NCBI RefSeq assembly: GCF_014195685.1
Contig: NZ_JACICF010000001.1
Coordinates: 1,125,317-1,189,316 of the forward strand
Direction: 5' to 3'
DNA length: 64,000 bases
DNA from: Sphingomicrobium lutaoense
GTDB lineage: Bacteria > Pseudomonadota > Alphaproteobacteria > Sphingomonadales > Sphingomonadaceae
Part shown: piece by piece, positions 54,386 to 62,215 of the stretch
Layout: each line of letters starts with the position of its first letter
Numbering within the stretch: position 1 is the first letter of the stretch
The notes under the pieces: model-generated
The model's database searches: none
Seen by the model: only the letters and a program-made list of their open reading frames with translations
Told to the model about the DNA's origin: nothing
Program-made: the position numbers and the translations under genes

Positions 54386-55255
54386 TTATTGCGGCGCGGT
54401 GGCGGTGCGCGGCGGTTCGCCGGCGCGAGCGGCGCGGGCCTTCACATAGGCGATGATCGCATCGCGTTCGCGCTCGGTAAGGTGCGAGAAATGCTCGACC
54501 CCGACGAAGCTCATCAGCCCGAGGTCGCGGCCATCCTTGCCTACCCCTTCGGTGAGGAGCTTGCGCAATTCATCGTCCGAATAGGCCGCCGCGATCGCGA
54601 GGTCGGGCGCGAAGTCGCCGGTCCCTTCGAGCGAGGGGCCGTGACATTCGGCGCAGGTAGTGGATGTGAGGTAGCGGCCCCAGCGATGCTCGGACCCGAG
54701 GTCGGGCATCTGCGCCTCGGCGAACTGGCGCACTTGCGCGCTGCTGCGTGACAGTTCGCCGGTTTCCACCATTTCGCGCGTGATGTCGGTGAGGCGCGTG
54801 GGCGGCGTCGGCTTGCCCGCTTCCTCGAGCGTGCGCAAATAGGCGATGAGCGCATCGAGATCGGGGTCGCTCACGCGGCTGATGACCCCCGAGGGCATGA
54901 GCCACATTTCCCCGCGCATCGGGTGGATGCCCTTGACCAGCAGGCGGCGTAACGCGCGGTCGTCCATCTTGGGCAATTCGGTGGTGAGGTTGGAGGCGTA
55001 GATGCCGTCGAGTTCGGCCTCGAATTCGCCCATGTTGCCGCCTTGCAGATTGGGCCGGTGACATCCCTTGCAGCCGAGCACCGATGCCAATCTTTCGCCA
55101 TGAGCGATCCGTGCCGCTTCGCCAGTGGCATCGGCACCGTCGAACTTGAGCGCCGCTTCGCGAAGCGAGGCATCGCCGCCGCCCGCGCCAATGTCGTTTT
55201 CGGCCGAACAGGCAAACAGGCTGGTGGAGGCCAGCAGACAAAGAAAATGCCGCAT
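54386..55255 (-). CDS. Diheme cytochrome c lipoprotein (second of a tandem pair)
   Basis: A 289-residue paralogue of the neighbouring cytochrome. The lipobox is LFAC at residue 16; the heme motifs are LGCKGCHRPNLQGG (about 56) and TTCAECHGPSLEG (about 198). The shared blocks NLTTELPKMDDRALRRLLVKGIHPMRGEMWLMPSGV and LDALIAYLRTLEEAG show that the pair arose by duplication. A hydrophilic stretch rich in Gly/Asp follows the lipid anchor. It is transcribed first, 71 bases upstream of its sister. Confidence 0.88.
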   Translation of the reverse strand: MRHFLCLLASTSLFACSAENDIGAGGGDASLREAALKFDGADATGEAARIAHGERLASVLGCKGCHRPNLQGGNMGEFEAELDGIYASNLTTELPKMDDRALRRLLVKGIHPMRGEMWLMPSGVISRVSDPDLDALIAYLRTLEEAGKPTPPTRLTDITREMVETGELSRSSAQVRQFAEAQMPDLGSEHRWGRYLTSTTCAECHGPSLEGTGDFAPDLAIAAAYSDDELRKLLTEGVGKDGRDLGLMSFVGVEHFSHLTERERDAIIAYVKARAARAGEPPRTATAPQ

Positions 55256-55423
55256 CGCGCTGCTCCTTCATCGGAAGCGCGGAAAATAACACAGGTTAAT
55301 CCCGCTCGCCATCGGATTCGCTTCGGGCACGATGCGCCGTGCACCGCCCGGGCATTGCCAAGAAAGCTGATCCATGTTTAATTCCATTCCCTCTTCGATT
55401 GTCGAAGAAGGGAGCATCTGATC

Positions 55424-56038
55424 ATGCACAAGATGGTGTTGATCGGCGCCCTCGGCGCCCTGTCCTGCGTCTCCCCTGCCCTGGCCGATCCCGGCGAACC
55501 CAGCCTGGAAGCGGTGAAGGCAGCGACCGAACGGTTCAAGGATATCAATGTCGCGCTGGCCGAGGGCTATGTTCCGGATCCGATGAACATGTGCGAGACC
55601 GCCGTGCACATGGGCCGCGACCCCGCGCTCGGCGCGATGGGCATCCATTATTTCCGGCCCGACCTCCTCGGCATTTCCGAACCGCCCAATCCGCGGGTCA
55701 ACGGCAACGGCACCCACACCGATTTCCTGAACCCGTCGATCCTGATCTACGAACCTCAGGCGGACGGGAGCCTCGAACTGGTGGCGGTGGAAAATCTCGT
55801 CTTCCAGGAAGCCTGGCATGCGCTGGGACATGACGGCCCGCCGTCATTCCACGGCGTTGCGTGGGACGCGATGGCGGACGATCCCGAGACCGAGATCGAC
55901 GAAGCGCACATGTTCGAGCCGCATTACGACCGCCATGTCTGGATCTATCGCGAAAATCCCAACGGGGTCTTCGCGCCCTTCAATCCGGCGGTGCGGTGCG
56001 ACTTGCAGCAGGCCGAGGAAGTGGCCGCGGGCGACTAG
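55424..56038 (+). CDS. Exported histidine-rich protein, unknown
   Basis: A 204-residue protein with a signal peptide (VLIGALGALSCVSPALA). The mature part has two cysteines (MNMCETAVHMG; VRCDLQQ) and a conspicuous set of histidines: AVHMGRD, MGIHYFRPD, NGTHTDF, AWHALGHDGPPSFHG, EAHMFEPHYDRHVWIY. That spacing could make a metal or heme site, but I do not recognise the family. AGGGAG lies 9 bases upstream of the ATG. It stands divergent from the cytochrome pair and ends in a CTAG overlap with isovaleryl-CoA dehydrogenase. Confidence 0.7.
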   Translation: MHKMVLIGALGALSCVSPALADPGEPSLEAVKAATERFKDINVALAEGYVPDPMNMCETAVHMGRDPALGAMGIHYFRPDLLGISEPPNPRVNGNGTHTDFLNPSILIYEPQADGSLELVAVENLVFQEAWHALGHDGPPSFHGVAWDAMADDPETEIDEAHMFEPHYDRHVWIYRENPNGVFAPFNPAVRCDLQQAEEVAAGD

Positions 56039-57195
56039 TTGCCCGCGCCGACCAGTTCGCGCCCGATCAACATGCGGCGGATCTCGTTGGTCCCCGCACC
56101 GATGTCGAGCAGCTTGGCGTCGCGCATATAGCGTTCGACGGGCCAATCCTTGGTGTAGCCAGCGCCGCCCAAAGCCTGCACCGCTTCGCCCGCGACCTTG
56201 AAGGCGCTTTCGGACGCGAGAAGGATCGCGCCCGCCGCGTCGAAGCGCGTGGTCTTGCCCGCGTCGCAATTCCGGGCGACCGTATAGACATAGGCGCGCG
56301 CCGAATTGAGCGCGACATACATGTCGGCGATCTTGGCCTGGATAAGCTGGAAGCTGCCGATCGGCTGGCCGAACTGCTTGCGCTCCCGGACATAGGGAAG
56401 CACAACATCGAGGCAGGCTTGCATGATGCCGAGCTGGATGCCCGAGAGCACCGTGCGCTCATAGTCGAGGCCGCTCATGAGCACCGCGACGCCGCCGTTG
56501 AGCGGGCCCATCACTCGATCTTCAGGCAGGAAGCAGTCGTCGAACACCAGTTCGGCGGTCGGACTGCCGCGCATGCCGACCTTGTCGATCTTCTGGCCGA
56601 TCGAGAAGCCTTCATCGCCCTTTTCGACGAGGAAGGTGGTGATGCCCCGTGAGCCGTCGCCGGTCTTGGCATAGACCACCAGCGTGTCGGCATGGGTGGC
56701 ATTGGTGATCCAGAACTTCGTGCCGTTGAGGCGGTAGCCGCCATCGACCTTTTCGGCCTTGAGCTTCATGCCGACGACGTCGGAGCCCGCACCCGCTTCG
56801 CTCATCGCGAGGCTGCCGACATGTTCGCCCGAGATGAGCTTGGGCAGATATTTGGCCTTCTGCTCGGGGCTGGCCCATTTGGCGATCTGGTTGATGCACA
56901 GATTGGTGTGCGCGCCGTAGGAAAGTCCCACCGAGGCCGAGGCCCGCGCGATTTCTTCCTGTGCGATGACATGTTCGAGATAGCCGAGACCCAGCCCGCC
57001 GTCTTCCTCGCTGACGGTGATGCCGTGGAGACCCAGTTCGCCCAGTTGGGGCCAGAGCTCGACCGGGAAACGGTCGTTCTCGTCGATTTCGGCGCCGATG
57101 GGTTCGATCCTGTCCATCGCGAAACGGCGCGTGGTGTCGCGAATGGTTTCGGCCATTTCGCCAAGCTGGAAATCGAGGCCGGGCATGTCGTTCAT
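56035..57195 (-). CDS. ivd: Isovaleryl-CoA dehydrogenase
   Basis: A 386-residue acyl-CoA dehydrogenase. The FAD and substrate segments LAMSEAGAGSDVVGMKLKAE and FWITNATHADTLVVYAKTG are standard. The catalytic glutamate sits in GLDYERTVLSGIQLGIM, in the helix position used by isovaleryl-CoA dehydrogenase rather than the C-terminal position of most acyl-CoA dehydrogenases. The C-terminal GGAGYTKDWPVERYMRDAKLLDIGAGTNEIRR is typical. It feeds 3-methylcrotonyl-CoA to the carboxylase encoded nearby. AGGAG precedes the ATG by 10 bases. It is divergent from the thiolase gene. Confidence 0.92.
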   Translation of the reverse strand: MNDMPGLDFQLGEMAETIRDTTRRFAMDRIEPIGAEIDENDRFPVELWPQLGELGLHGITVSEEDGGLGLGYLEHVIAQEEIARASASVGLSYGAHTNLCINQIAKWASPEQKAKYLPKLISGEHVGSLAMSEAGAGSDVVGMKLKAEKVDGGYRLNGTKFWITNATHADTLVVYAKTGDGSRGITTFLVEKGDEGFSIGQKIDKVGMRGSPTAELVFDDCFLPEDRVMGPLNGGVAVLMSGLDYERTVLSGIQLGIMQACLDVVLPYVRERKQFGQPIGSFQLIQAKIADMYVALNSARAYVYTVARNCDAGKTTRFDAAGAILLASESAFKVAGEAVQALGGAGYTKDWPVERYMRDAKLLDIGAGTNEIRRMLIGRELVGAGN

Positions 57196-57348
57196 GGTGC
57201 AAATTCTCCTGTTCGCTGCGCCGCCTAGCACCGCTTGGCTCGCGGCGACAAGACGTTGGCTAGACCCCTGCCCGCCCGACCGGCAATTGAACCTCGGCGG
57301 CCTCGGGCCTATGTGCACTGCAACACGATTTAGCGGAGACCCGATTCC

Positions 57349-58527
57349 ATGACCCAGACCGTCATCCTTTCCTATGCGCGCACCCCGATGGGCTCGATGC
57401 AGGGCGTCCTTGCCGATGTCAGTGCGACCGACCTTGGTGCCACGGCGGTCAAGGCCGCGGTCGAGCGGGCCGGGGTCGAGGGCGATGAGATCGACCGCAT
57501 CTACATGGGCTGCGTGCTTCCCGCGGGCCTCGGACAGGCACCGGCTCGGCAGGCGGCGCTGAAGGCCGGACTACCCAAGTCGGTGCAGGCCACCACGGTG
57601 AACAAGGTGTGCGGTTCGGGAATGCAGACCGTCATCCAGGCCGACGAGGCGATCCGCGCCGGCAATGCCACGACCATCGTCGCGGGCGGCATGGAATCGA
57701 TGACCAACGCGCCCTACCTCCTCAAGAAGCATCGCTCGGGCGCGCGGCTCGGCCATGATACCGCTTATGACCATATGTTCCTCGACGGGCTCGAGGATGC
57801 CTACGAGGAAGGCCGGGCAATGGGCAGCTTCGCCCAGTGCACCGCCGACGAATATCAGCTCACCCGCGAGGAAATGGACGCCTATTCGATCGAAAGCCTC
57901 GCCCGCGCCAACCGTGCGATCGCCGAAGGCGATTTCGAAGGCGAAGTCGTTCCGGTGACGATCAGCACCCGCAAGGGCGATGTGGTGGTCGATACCGACG
58001 AAGCGCCGGGTCGCGGCAAGCCCGACAAGATCCCCACCCTGCGCCCCGCCTTTGCCAAGGACGGCACGATCACCGCGGCGACCTCCTCCTCGATTTCCGA
58101 CGGGGCGGCGGCCGTGGTCGTGACCTCGAGCGAAGCGGCCAAGGCCGCGGGCAAGGAGCCCGTTGCGACCATCGTCGCCACTGCGGCCCATGCGCAGGAG
58201 CCGAGCCAGTTCACCGTCGCGCCGATCGGTGCCATCGAGAAGGTGCTCAAGAAGGCTGGCTGGGGCGTGGACGAAGTCGAGCTTTGGGAAGTCAACGAGG
58301 CCTTTGCCTGCGTCGCCATGTTCGCGATGCGCGACCTCGGCATTCCGCATGAGAAGATCAACGTGAACGGCGGCGGCACCGCGCTCGGCCACCCGATCGG
58401 TGCGAGCGGTACGCGCATTCTCGTCACCCTGCTCAACGCCATGAAGAAGCGCGGCCTCAAGAAGGGTGTCGCGAGCCTGTGCATCGGCGGCGGCGAAGCC
58501 ACCGCGATCGCGGTCGAGATGGCCTAG
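57349..58527 (+). CDS. Acetyl-CoA C-acetyltransferase (thiolase)
   Basis: A 392-residue thiolase. The acylated cysteine is in VNKVCGSGMQTVI, the general-base histidine in GGGTALGHPIGASG, and the second cysteine in SLCIGGGEATAI. It is of the biosynthetic/degradative acetoacetyl-CoA type. It could serve leucine or ketone-body metabolism or polyhydroxybutyrate; PaaJ-like 3-oxoadipyl-CoA activity cannot be excluded from sequence. Its promoter region is shared with the divergent isovaleryl-CoA dehydrogenase gene, and its stop overlaps the MerR gene (CTAG). Confidence 0.92.
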   Translation: MTQTVILSYARTPMGSMQGVLADVSATDLGATAVKAAVERAGVEGDEIDRIYMGCVLPAGLGQAPARQAALKAGLPKSVQATTVNKVCGSGMQTVIQADEAIRAGNATTIVAGGMESMTNAPYLLKKHRSGARLGHDTAYDHMFLDGLEDAYEEGRAMGSFAQCTADEYQLTREEMDAYSIESLARANRAIAEGDFEGEVVPVTISTRKGDVVVDTDEAPGRGKPDKIPTLRPAFAKDGTITAATSSSISDGAAAVVVTSSEAAKAAGKEPVATIVATAAHAQEPSQFTVAPIGAIEKVLKKAGWGVDEVELWEVNEAFACVAMFAMRDLGIPHEKINVNGGGTALGHPIGASGTRILVTLLNAMKKRGLKKGVASLCIGGGEATAIAVEMA

Positions 58528-58907
58528 AGAAAGGCCTCGATGATCGGGCAGGGTCCGGCCCTGCCCGAGCCGCATTCGGAAGAAAGGTCCGCGAGGCGAT
58601 CGCGGGCCTTTATCTTTTGCGCGATCTCGGCATCGAGCGCGGCGACCCTTTCGCTGGCCAGTTCGAGGATGCGCGCACGGTCGCGGCTGCGGTCGAGCGC
58701 GATCAGTTCGCCGATCTGGCCCAGCGTGAAGCCGGCTTCCTTGGCGCGGCGGATGAAGCGCAGCCGGTCGAGATGGTCGGCGCCATAGCGGCGGATCGAG
58801 CCTGCGCGCGGGGGAACATCGAGAAGCCCCTTGCGCTGGTAGAAGCGAACGGTCTCGACCCCGATGCCTGCCGCGCGGGCAAGAGAACCGATGCTGTGAT
58901 TTTCCAT
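58524..58907 (-). CDS. MerR-family metal- or redox-type regulator
   Basis: A 127-residue regulator. The MerR helix-turn-helix and wing occupy residues 1-75 (IGSLARAAGIGVETVRFYQRKGLL, GSIRRYGADHLDRLRFIRRAKEAGFTL), followed by the dimer helix and a C-terminal SSECGSGRAGPCPIIEAFL. The C-x6-C pair matches the metal loop of the Hg/Pb/Zn/Cu branch, but the third cysteine that Hg-type MerR places at the start of the dimer helix is not seen (LIALDRSRDR). The inducer is therefore uncertain. It is divergent from the glutaredoxin-MauE gene, with its own start 3 bases from the operator. Confidence 0.88.
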   Translation of the reverse strand: MENHSIGSLARAAGIGVETVRFYQRKGLLDVPPRAGSIRRYGADHLDRLRFIRRAKEAGFTLGQIGELIALDRSRDRARILELASERVAALDAEIAQKIKARDRLADLSSECGSGRAGPCPIIEAFL

Positions 58908-58909
58908 TC

Positions 58910-58940
58910 TTGACTCCGTACCATGGTACCGGAGTTATGG
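58910..58940 (+). promoter_or_regulatory. MerR-type promoter with 19-bp spacer
   Basis: TTGACT (58910-58915) and TTATGG (58935-58940) are separated by 19 bases that contain the 12-bp palindrome GTACCATGGTAC (58918-58929) flanked by ACTCC and GGAGT. An over-long spacer with a central dyad is the hallmark of promoters that MerR proteins activate by twisting the DNA. It drives the glutaredoxin-MauE gene and overlaps the start region of the MerR gene. Confidence 0.82.
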
Positions 58941-58983
58941 CGATGGACAGCCTGAAGTCTTTTTCGAAAGGGACCCGACTGTC

Positions 58984-59742
58984 ATGACGCACCATGAACT
59001 CATCAGCGCACGGACCGCGCGCATCTACCGGATGGTCAAGCCCGGCCATGTCTGCCCCTATGGCCTCAAGGCGCTGCACCTTCTTAAATCCAAGGGGTAC
59101 CAGGTCGAGGATCACCCCCTCACCACCGCCGAACAAACCGATGCCTTCAAGGCCGAACATGGCGTCCGGACGACGCCGCAGATCTTCATCGGCGGGGCGC
59201 GCATCGGGGGTTATGAGGATTTGCGCCGCCACCTGGGGCTCAAGGTCCGCGAAGCGGGCAAGACCAGCTATCGGCCGGTGATTGCATTGTTCGCGATGAC
59301 CGGGCTGGCGGCGCTGTCGCTTTCGACCTTCGTCTATGGCAATCCCCTGACCATCCGTGCCGCCGAATGGTTCATTTCGCTGTCGATGGTGGTGCTGGCG
59401 CTCCTCAAGTTGCAGGATGTCGAGAAGTTCTCCTCGATGTTCCTCAACTACGACCTGCTGGCCAAGCGCTGGGTGCCCTATGCGACGCTCTATCCCTTTC
59501 TCGAAGGGTTCGCGGGGCTGCTGATGGTCGGCCATCTTCTCAACTGGCTGTCGGTGCCCATCGCATTGTTCATCGGCACGATTGGCGCAATCAGCGTCTT
59601 CAAGGCGGTCTATGTCGAGAAGCGCGAGCTCAAATGCGCATGCGTCGGCGGGTCGTCGAACGTACCGCTCGGCTTCATCAGCCTGACGGAAAATCTGATG
59701 ATGGTCGGCATGGCGCTGTGGATGGCCCGGATGCTCTTCTGA
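58984..59742 (+). CDS. Glutaredoxin-MauE fusion membrane protein
   Basis: A 252-residue fusion. Residues about 12-88 form a glutaredoxin domain with the active site VCPYGLKAL and the cis-proline region TTPQIFIGG. The C-terminal about 155 residues contain four membrane helices of MauE/DoxX type, and the segment KCACVGGSSNVPLGF carries a Cys-x-Cys at the end of the third helix. MauE-type domains handle disulfides or electrons across the membrane; the glutaredoxin domain would supply or accept reducing equivalents from the cytoplasm. Control by a MerR protein suggests a role in metal or thiol stress. Exact function not established. Confidence 0.8.
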   Translation: MTHHELISARTARIYRMVKPGHVCPYGLKALHLLKSKGYQVEDHPLTTAEQTDAFKAEHGVRTTPQIFIGGARIGGYEDLRRHLGLKVREAGKTSYRPVIALFAMTGLAALSLSTFVYGNPLTIRAAEWFISLSMVVLALLKLQDVEKFSSMFLNYDLLAKRWVPYATLYPFLEGFAGLLMVGHLLNWLSVPIALFIGTIGAISVFKAVYVEKRELKCACVGGSSNVPLGFISLTENLMMVGMALWMARMLF

Positions 59743-59810
59743 ACCGTCGACTCCCCGACAGAGCCATTTTCTGCTAGAGCCGCCGCTTCACTGAAGCAGG
59801 GGAGCATGAC

Positions 59811-60233
59811 ATGAAGAAGTGGATCATCCTGGCCGGCGCGGCCACATTGGCGGCCTGTGCCGAGAGCAGCGACGTGACGGTCGAAGAGGAAAATGTCCTC
59901 AACGAAGCGGCGGCCACGACCGAGACCGAGATGATGTCGCTGGCAGGCACGACCTGGGAATTCACGCGTGACGATGTCAGCTATATCGAATCGATCGACA
60001 ACGACGGCAATTACATCGCCGAGACCGCCGATGGCGAACATGCCGATCACGGGACCTATGAAATGGTCGACGACAAGGCCTGCTTCACCAGCGCGATGAC
60101 CGAGGAGGGCACCGTCTGCTGGACCGTCAGCGATGTCGCGGTCGGCGAGAGCATGGTGACGACGAGCGACAAGGGCGAGGAAATCAGCGTCAAGCGCGTC
60201 GAATATCGCGAAATGTCGATGCCGTCGTCCTGA
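59811..60233 (+). CDS. Small lipoprotein, unknown
   Basis: A 140-residue lipoprotein: signal with the lipobox TLAAC at residue 16, then an acidic linker (DVTVEEENVLNEAAATTETE) and a compact beta-rich domain with LAGTTWEFTRDDVSYIESIDNDGNYIAETADG and two cysteines (KACFTSAM, TVCWTVSD) likely to form a disulfide. The layout resembles small outer-membrane-associated domains with a lipocalin-like or META-like pattern, but I cannot name the family. Terminated by the hairpin at 60257-60282. Confidence 0.65.
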   Translation: MKKWIILAGAATLAACAESSDVTVEEENVLNEAAATTETEMMSLAGTTWEFTRDDVSYIESIDNDGNYIAETADGEHADHGTYEMVDDKACFTSAMTEEGTVCWTVSDVAVGESMVTTSDKGEEISVKRVEYREMSMPSS

Positions 60234-60256
60234 ACGCGGCACCGATGACATGAGGG

Positions 60257-60282
60257 GGGCGGCCTTTCACGGCCGCCCTTTT
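60257..60282 (+). terminator. Terminator after the lipoprotein gene
   Basis: GGGCGGCC (60257-60264) pairs perfectly with GGCCGCCC (60271-60278) around a 6-base loop and is followed by TTTT. It lies 24 bases after the lipoprotein stop and just before the convergent SH3 gene. Confidence 0.85.
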
Positions 60283-60287
60283 CATTT

Positions 60288-60767
60288 TCAGTCGAAACGT
60301 TCGCCCTTGTCGACGCCCCACAGAGCGTCTTGCGCGATCCAGCCTTCCTTGTCGCCCAGTTCGATCCGGCAGGAAGAACCATCGCATTCGCCAAGAATGC
60401 CCACCACCCCCGGCTCGGCGCGGTAGCGCACGGGACTGCCCGCCTCGGCATCGAGACGGATGTTCACGGGCGCATCGCCGATCACCATGCCGGTTCGGCG
60501 GTCCGCGAGCAGCGACACCGCCATCCAGCCGACCGCGCCTTCGGGGCCTTCGATCTTGCGCCAATTGTCGTGACGCTGGAGCACCCGCACCGGCAGGTTG
60601 CGCCGCTGGTAGATCCAGACGCCGGGATAGGTGCGGCCCGGACCGGTTCGCATCATGGCCTTGCCGCTCGAGATCGAGGCCCAATAGGGCACCGTCCGGT
60701 CCTGCGCGGAAGCCGGAAGCGCGAGCGACAGAACCGCCGCGACGAGAAGGGCAAGAGCGCGCATCAT
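60288..60767 (-). CDS. Exported SH3-domain protein
   Basis: A 159-residue protein with a signal peptide (ALALLVAAVLSLALPASAQ) and two bacterial SH3-like repeats: WASISSGKAMMRTGPGRTYPGVWIYQRRNLPVRVLQRHDNWRKI and then VNIRLDAEAGSPVRYRAEPGVVGILGECDGSSCRIEL, the second with a cysteine pair. Such proteins often bind peptidoglycan in the periplasm. The ATG overlaps the stop of the upstream nitronate-monooxygenase-like gene by 4 bases, so they share a transcript. Confidence 0.82.
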   Translation of the reverse strand: MMRALALLVAAVLSLALPASAQDRTVPYWASISSGKAMMRTGPGRTYPGVWIYQRRNLPVRVLQRHDNWRKIEGPEGAVGWMAVSLLADRRTGMVIGDAPVNIRLDAEAGSPVRYRAEPGVVGILGECDGSSCRIELGDKEGWIAQDALWGVDKGERFD

Positions 60768-62170
60768 GCGCCGGTCAGGATCCGGTCCACGAGCTGCTTC
60801 ACGGTCGGCACGAACCCGTTCGAATAGAAGGGATCGGTCTTGAAGCGGAAGGCCGAGTGGCCCGCGAACATGAGGTTCTGATCGACCGGACCGCCATGAG
60901 CGATGTCCTGCAGCGTCTTCTGGATGCAGAAGGAGCGCGGATCGGCGAGACGACCCGTCGAATTCTTCTCATTGTCGGCCCAGCTCGAGAAGCTGCACTG
61001 CGACAGGCAGCCCATGCAATCGGCCTGGTCCTTGCGGATTTCCTTCATTTCCTCGGGCGTGACGAAAACGAGCGTGTCCTCGGGGGTCTTCATCGCCTCG
61101 GTATAGCCCGCGCCATACCATTCGCGGGCATGCTGGAGGTCGCCCTTGGTGACGAAGAAGTTCTTGCGGTTGCCCACGCCCACGTCGAGCGCGAACTTGT
61201 GGTCGCCCACCTCTTCCTTGGTGAAGGCGATCTGGCGCTGCGAGCGCGCTTCCAGATTGCGCAGGAAGCTGTTGCGAACCGCCGAGGAATAGAAACCCGT
61301 CGGCGAGAATTTGTGCAACAGCACGTCGCCTTCCTCGAGCGTCATCAGCTTGGCCTTCCACTCGGGCGGAATGGGGCTTTCCTGCGTGAGGAGCGGCCGG
61401 GTACCGAACTGGAAGGCGATGCTGCCCAGTTCCTCATTGTCGATCCAGTCGTTCCACTCGTCGAGCCGCCAGACGCCGCCTGCCATGATGATCGGCACGT
61501 CTTCGGAAACGCCTTCGGCGCGCATCATCTTGCGCAGTTCAGCGACGCGCGGATAGGGATCCTGCGGCTTCTTGGGGTCTTCGGCGTTGGACAGGCCGTT
61601 ATGGCCGCCCGCCAGCCAGGGATCTTCATAGACCACCCCGGCCAGACCCTCGGAAAATTTGGAATAGGCGCGTTTCCACAGCGCACGGAAAGCGCGGCCC
61701 GAGGAAACGATCGGCAGATATTTCACGCCATATTGCTGTGCGATCTCGGACAATTTGTAGGGCATGCCCGCGCCGCAGGTGACGCCGTCGATCAGCCCCT
61801 TGCACCGTTCGAGAACGCCGTGGAGCACGCGCTGCGCGCCGCCCATTTCCCACAGCACGTTGATGTTGATCGCACCGCGGCCCGAGGCGATGTCATAGGC
61901 GCGTTCGACCTGCGCGGTGGCGCCGTCGATGGCATATTTGAGCAATTCCTCATGCCGACCGCGGCGCGTCATTTCCTCATAGACCTGCGGAATGATGCGC
62001 CCTTCGGCATCATAGCTGTCGGCATTGACCGCGCTGACCGTGCCGATGCCACCGGCGGCAGCCCAGGCACCCGAACTGGCATGATTGGTGGCGCTGACGC
62101 CCTTGCCGCCCTCGATCAGTGGCCACACCTCGCGGCCATTGTACATGATGGGCTTGAGACCCTTGAACAA
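60764..62170 (-). CDS. Nitronate-monooxygenase-family flavoprotein with C-terminal cysteine cluster
   Basis: A 468-residue TIM-barrel flavoprotein of the 2-nitropropane dioxygenase / FabK-like family. The barrel holds GVTCGAGMPYKLSEIA, PIVSSGRAF, the glycine motif EDPWLAGGHNGL and VPIIMAGGVWRLDE...GTRPLLTQESP, typical of FMN binding. It is longer than usual nitronate monooxygenases (about 320-360): the last about 110 residues contain DCMGCLSQCSFSSWADNEKN and a further SFCIQKTL, four cysteines in C-x2-C-x3-C spacing plus one. The start is a TTG at 62170 with AGGAG six bases upstream. Substrate unknown. Confidence 0.8.
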   Translation of the reverse strand: MFKGLKPIMYNGREVWPLIEGGKGVSATNHASSGAWAAAGGIGTVSAVNADSYDAEGRIIPQVYEEMTRRGRHEELLKYAIDGATAQVERAYDIASGRGAININVLWEMGGAQRVLHGVLERCKGLIDGVTCGAGMPYKLSEIAQQYGVKYLPIVSSGRAFRALWKRAYSKFSEGLAGVVYEDPWLAGGHNGLSNAEDPKKPQDPYPRVAELRKMMRAEGVSEDVPIIMAGGVWRLDEWNDWIDNEELGSIAFQFGTRPLLTQESPIPPEWKAKLMTLEEGDVLLHKFSPTGFYSSAVRNSFLRNLEARSQRQIAFTKEEVGDHKFALDVGVGNRKNFFVTKGDLQHAREWYGAGYTEAMKTPEDTLVFVTPEEMKEIRKDQADCMGCLSQCSFSSWADNEKNSTGRLADPRSFCIQKTLQDIAHGGPVDQNLMFAGHSAFRFKTDPFYSNGFVPTVKQLVDRILTGA

Positions 62171-62215
62171 AACACTCTCCTGAATTCTTCGCCTCGCTAT
62201 AAGGCCGTGACTTTC

